Part shown: positions 7,520 to 9,294 of the stretch, piece by piece
How positions within the stretch are numbered: the stretch's first letter is position 1
Layout: the number at the start of each line of letters is the position of its first letter
From: an uncultured Thalassospira sp.
GTDB taxonomy: Bacteria > Pseudomonadota > Alphaproteobacteria > Rhodospirillales_A > Thalassospiraceae
Assembly: GCA_946885765.1 (NCBI GenBank)
Contig: CAMPHD010000103.1
Span: 1-9,294, forward strand
Direction of reading: 5' to 3'
Length of the DNA stretch: 9,294 nucleotides
Program-made: the position numbers and the translations under genes
Notes under the pieces: generated by a model
Database searches by the model: none
Told to the model about the DNA's origin: nothing
Seen by the model: the letters and a program-made list of their open reading frames with translations, nothing else

Positions 7520-8380
7520 TCAATTGCTGGCCTTTGCCTTTGCGGCCTTTTGTGCGTCTTCCATCGTCGGCACAAGAAGGGCCGCGTCAACACGCGCATC
7601 CCCGACATTAACCCGCCAGTCCAGATGCGGCCCGGTTGCCCGGCCGGTTGCACCGACCTTGGCGATAGGATCACCCTGACGAACCACATCACCAACTTTC
7701 ACATCGATTTCCGACAGATGCAAAAACGCCGAAACCATGCCAAGCCCGTGATCAATGAACAGGGTCGCCCCGGAAAAATACATATCAGAGTGCGCCAGCG
7801 TCACAATCCCGTCAGCCGGGGCCACAACCTGTGTTCCGGTCGGAACGGCGATGTCTACTCCCCAATGTGGGGCGCGTGGTTCACCATTTAAGATGCGTTG
7901 CGATCCGTAAACACCGCTGATCGGCCCCAAAACCGGCCAGATAAAGCCGTTCTTGTAAAATTCCTGGGTAAATCTTTCGACACGTGCTTCGCGGGCCTGA
8001 CGCGAATCATCCTTGATCCGCTCCATAACCTTTGGATCCGGTGTCACCATTTTGGGCGGCAGGCCATCAATCCGCTGGATATCAAATTCGCGATCCCCGA
8101 TGTCATAGGCGTATTCTTCGATTGCCCCATCAGCCTTGCGCAGGGTCAGCTTGGCGGGGCCCTCGTAATCGCGAGGAAAGCCAAGGATAAACGCCCCGTA
8201 CGGGCCAATCGTATCAATGGCCTTGCCATCCAGAAGGATACTGCCACCGGGTTCGGTCTGCCCGAACACGATGCCGCCCTGAACAAACTGGCCCTCATAG
8301 GTCGGCTCGGCCGCGATTGCACCGAAACACGATACGATCAAACCGGTTGTTGCCAGAAACGTGGTCGTTCCGAAACGCAT
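7520..8380 (-). CDS. Secreted M23 (LytM-type) peptidase-fold protein, HxD variant
   Basis: M23 proteins cut peptide crossbridges of peptidoglycan in the periplasm, or activate amidases when degenerate. This 286-residue protein has a signal peptide of about 24 residues (cut after AIAA). A beta-rich N-terminal domain follows at about 29-105, then a charged helical linker (115-143) and the peptidase domain (about 145-265). Zinc-site residues are His172 and Asp176 in HWGVD; His221 (FLHLS) and His252 (GPHLDW) match the catalytic histidines. The usual HLH zinc-binding motif reads HLD here, with Asp254 in place of the third zinc ligand His. I recall GPHLDW in other proteobacterial homologues, so it may be a natural subfamily with Asp as ligand rather than a dead enzyme. 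The start is ATG at 8380, overlapping the xseA stop (TGATG), with AGGGAG 9 bases before it; a GTG three bases earlier is also possible. The C-terminus is short, Ala/Lys-rich and polar. Confidence 0.9.
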   Translation of the reverse strand: MRFGTTTFLATTGLIVSCFGAIAAEPTYEGQFVQGGIVFGQTEPGGSILLDGKAIDTIGPYGAFILGFPRDYEGPAKLTLRKADGAIEEYAYDIGDREFDIQRIDGLPPKMVTPDPKVMERIKDDSRQAREARVERFTQEFYKNGFIWPVLGPISGVYGSQRILNGEPRAPHWGVDIAVPTGTQVVAPADGIVTLAHSDMYFSGATLFIDHGLGMVSAFLHLSEIDVKVGDVVRQGDPIAKVGATGRATGPHLDWRVNVGDARVDAALLVPTMEDAQKAAKAKASN

Positions 8381-9294
8381 CACAAAAGGCTCCCTTGCCT
8401 GTCATCATCTTTGGGGGCCGGGTCTTTTTTCCGGACCGGTTTCGGTTTGGACGCGGATTTCGGCGCGACCGTGGCAGTGGATGAGGATGAGGATGTAGTG
8501 GCAGTATTATCGGCGTCCGGCGGCGGCGATGCAGGTCCCGGCTTGCCCGATGAAGATGGCCCTGCGGTCACATCGGAACGTCCGTCCTGCATTTCCAGAA
8601 TGTAACCCTTCCCGGCAATCAGATCCGACGCCCAGCCGATCAAACTTTCGTCTGCACCGCGCACGACAGCAAAACCGCGTTTCAGAACATTGCGATAGGA
8701 ATAGCTTTCCAGAAGACGGTCATAACGCGCCAGTCCTTCGGCTTCTCGGTTCAGGATATTTTTAACCGCCGCCTGCATCCGACCGGCCAGATCGTCGATC
8801 TGTTTGCGGTCGCGTGCGATATCACGTTTGGCATTTGCCGGGCGCAGTCCGGCGGCCGCCTGATCAAGGCGGGCTTTTTGCATCTGGAACGCGGACTTGA
8901 TCGCCCCGTCCAGCCGCAACCCGGCATTTTCCAACCGCCCGCGTTTTTCCGAAAGCTGTTCGCGCGGACTGACCAGCCGTGCCCCGGCTTCGTTCAGGCG
9001 CGCACGCGCCTGCTGTAAAATACTGCCTGCGGCACGTGGCAGTCGATCCGACCAGTTATCAAGGGTCTGGCTGCGTTCTTCAAGCATCCGGCGCGGATCG
9101 CCAAGACCACGCGCAAGGCTTTCAAGGGCGGTGCGTTTTTCCACGCCAAGCCGACGGACGGCTTGGGCCAGACGAAGGCCGTCTTCCTCGACCTGCCCGA
9201 TAAGATCAAGCCGCACCGGAACTGCCTTTTCCGCAGCCCCGGTCGGGGTGGGCGCACGCAGGTCAGACACGAAATCAATCAGGGTGGTATCAGT
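8380..9294 (-). CDS. xseA: Exodeoxyribonuclease VII large subunit, C-terminal part (5' end outside window)
   Basis: XseA forms exodeoxyribonuclease VII with several copies of XseB and degrades single-stranded DNA in the cytoplasm, with roles in repair. The frame is open to the window edge, and 304 residues are visible. They begin at TDTTLIDFVSDLRAPTPTGA, the end of the conserved catalytic-domain motif (GHETD-type). Next comes a long heptad-rich coiled coil (about 28-190), which in the family binds XseB, then the conserved VLKRGFAVVRG at about 203-213. After a short beta region there is a tail of about 65 residues (240-304) rich in Pro, Ser, Lys and Asp, including a run of Ser, ending in QGSLL. 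The short QGSLL-type end is familiar from alphaproteobacterial XseA, but the length of this low-complexity tail is notable. The stop TGA overlaps the ATG of the M23 gene, so the two genes are coupled. Confidence 0.95.
   Translation of the reverse strand, partial: TDTTLIDFVSDLRAPTPTGAAEKAVPVRLDLIGQVEEDGLRLAQAVRRLGVEKRTALESLARGLGDPRRMLEERSQTLDNWSDRLPRAAGSILQQARARLNEAGARLVSPREQLSEKRGRLENAGLRLDGAIKSAFQMQKARLDQAAAGLRPANAKRDIARDRKQIDDLAGRMQAAVKNILNREAEGLARYDRLLESYSYRNVLKRGFAVVRGADESLIGWASDLIAGKGYILEMQDGRSDVTAGPSSSGKPGPASPPPDADNTATTSSSSSTATVAPKSASKPKPVRKKDPAPKDDDRQGSLL
8471..8505. repeat. Short simple repeat in the xseA tail
   Basis: GTGGCAGT occurs at 8471-8478 and again at 8498-8505, flanking an imperfect run of GATGAG units (about 8479-8495). 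On the coding strand this gives the Ser-rich run in the XseA C-terminal tail. Such repeats can change length by slippage. Units of six bases would keep the reading frame. Confidence 0.5.

Noticed and set aside
6840..7679. Open frame of 279 codons on the + strand opposite the GGT-like gene
   Set aside because: Rich in Arg, Pro and Cys with no recognisable motif, and fully antisense to a gene with clear family motifs.
7898..8605. Long open frame on the + strand (235 codons) opposite the M23 and xseA genes
   Set aside because: It is antisense to two well-supported genes, its product resembles no family and has no good ribosome binding site. It is a by-product of codon bias.
1..9294. Mobile elements, CRISPR arrays, tRNA or rRNA genes, phage genes
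   Set aside because: None seen. Genes are closely packed and all look like chromosomal core or near-core genes of uniform composition.

Overview
The window is ordinary chromosomal DNA from a Gram-negative bacterium. The protein sequences and gene order look like an alphaproteobacterium, most likely order Rhodospirillales and possibly Thalassospira. That placement rests on the look of the proteins and a moderate GC content, not on a marker gene. Nearly the whole window is coding, and no mobile element, CRISPR array, RNA gene or phage gene was seen.

Positions 1-4642 (+ strand) form a tightly packed lipid A / Kdo operon. In order it holds the ATPase end of an MsbA-like lipid exporter, a DUF374 acyltransferase (the family that includes the late lipid A acyltransferase LpxJ), the Kdo transferase WaaA, the lipid A 4'-kinase LpxK, and an LpxL/HtrB-type late acyltransferase. 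The last four genes overlap by 4, 14 and 8 bases. Together they would phosphorylate the lipid A disaccharide, add Kdo and secondary acyl chains, and flip the product across the inner membrane.

Positions 4643-5923 (+ strand) carry two smaller genes. The first is an unrecognised protein with two hydrophobic segments around a helical, probably periplasmic, domain; its start codon lies inside a perfect 11-base inverted repeat. The second is a MarR-family regulator. The 94 bases between them hold a short hairpin but no clear promoter.

Positions 5943-9294 (- strand, convergent with the regulator) form a second operon, read right to left. It holds the C-terminal part of xseA (exodeoxyribonuclease VII large subunit), a secreted M23/LytM-type peptidase-fold protein, and a gamma-glutamyltransferase-family Ntn hydrolase. 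The M23 protein has Asp where the second His of the HxH motif is expected. The GGT-family protein keeps the catalytic Thr but appears to lack the Arg that binds the glutamate carboxylate in classical enzymes, and it has no signal peptide.

No clearly new system is present. The points most worth checking are the inverted repeat over a start codon, the orphan two-helix protein, the altered active-site motifs in the GGT and M23 proteins, and the pairing of two different late-acyltransferase families in one operon.
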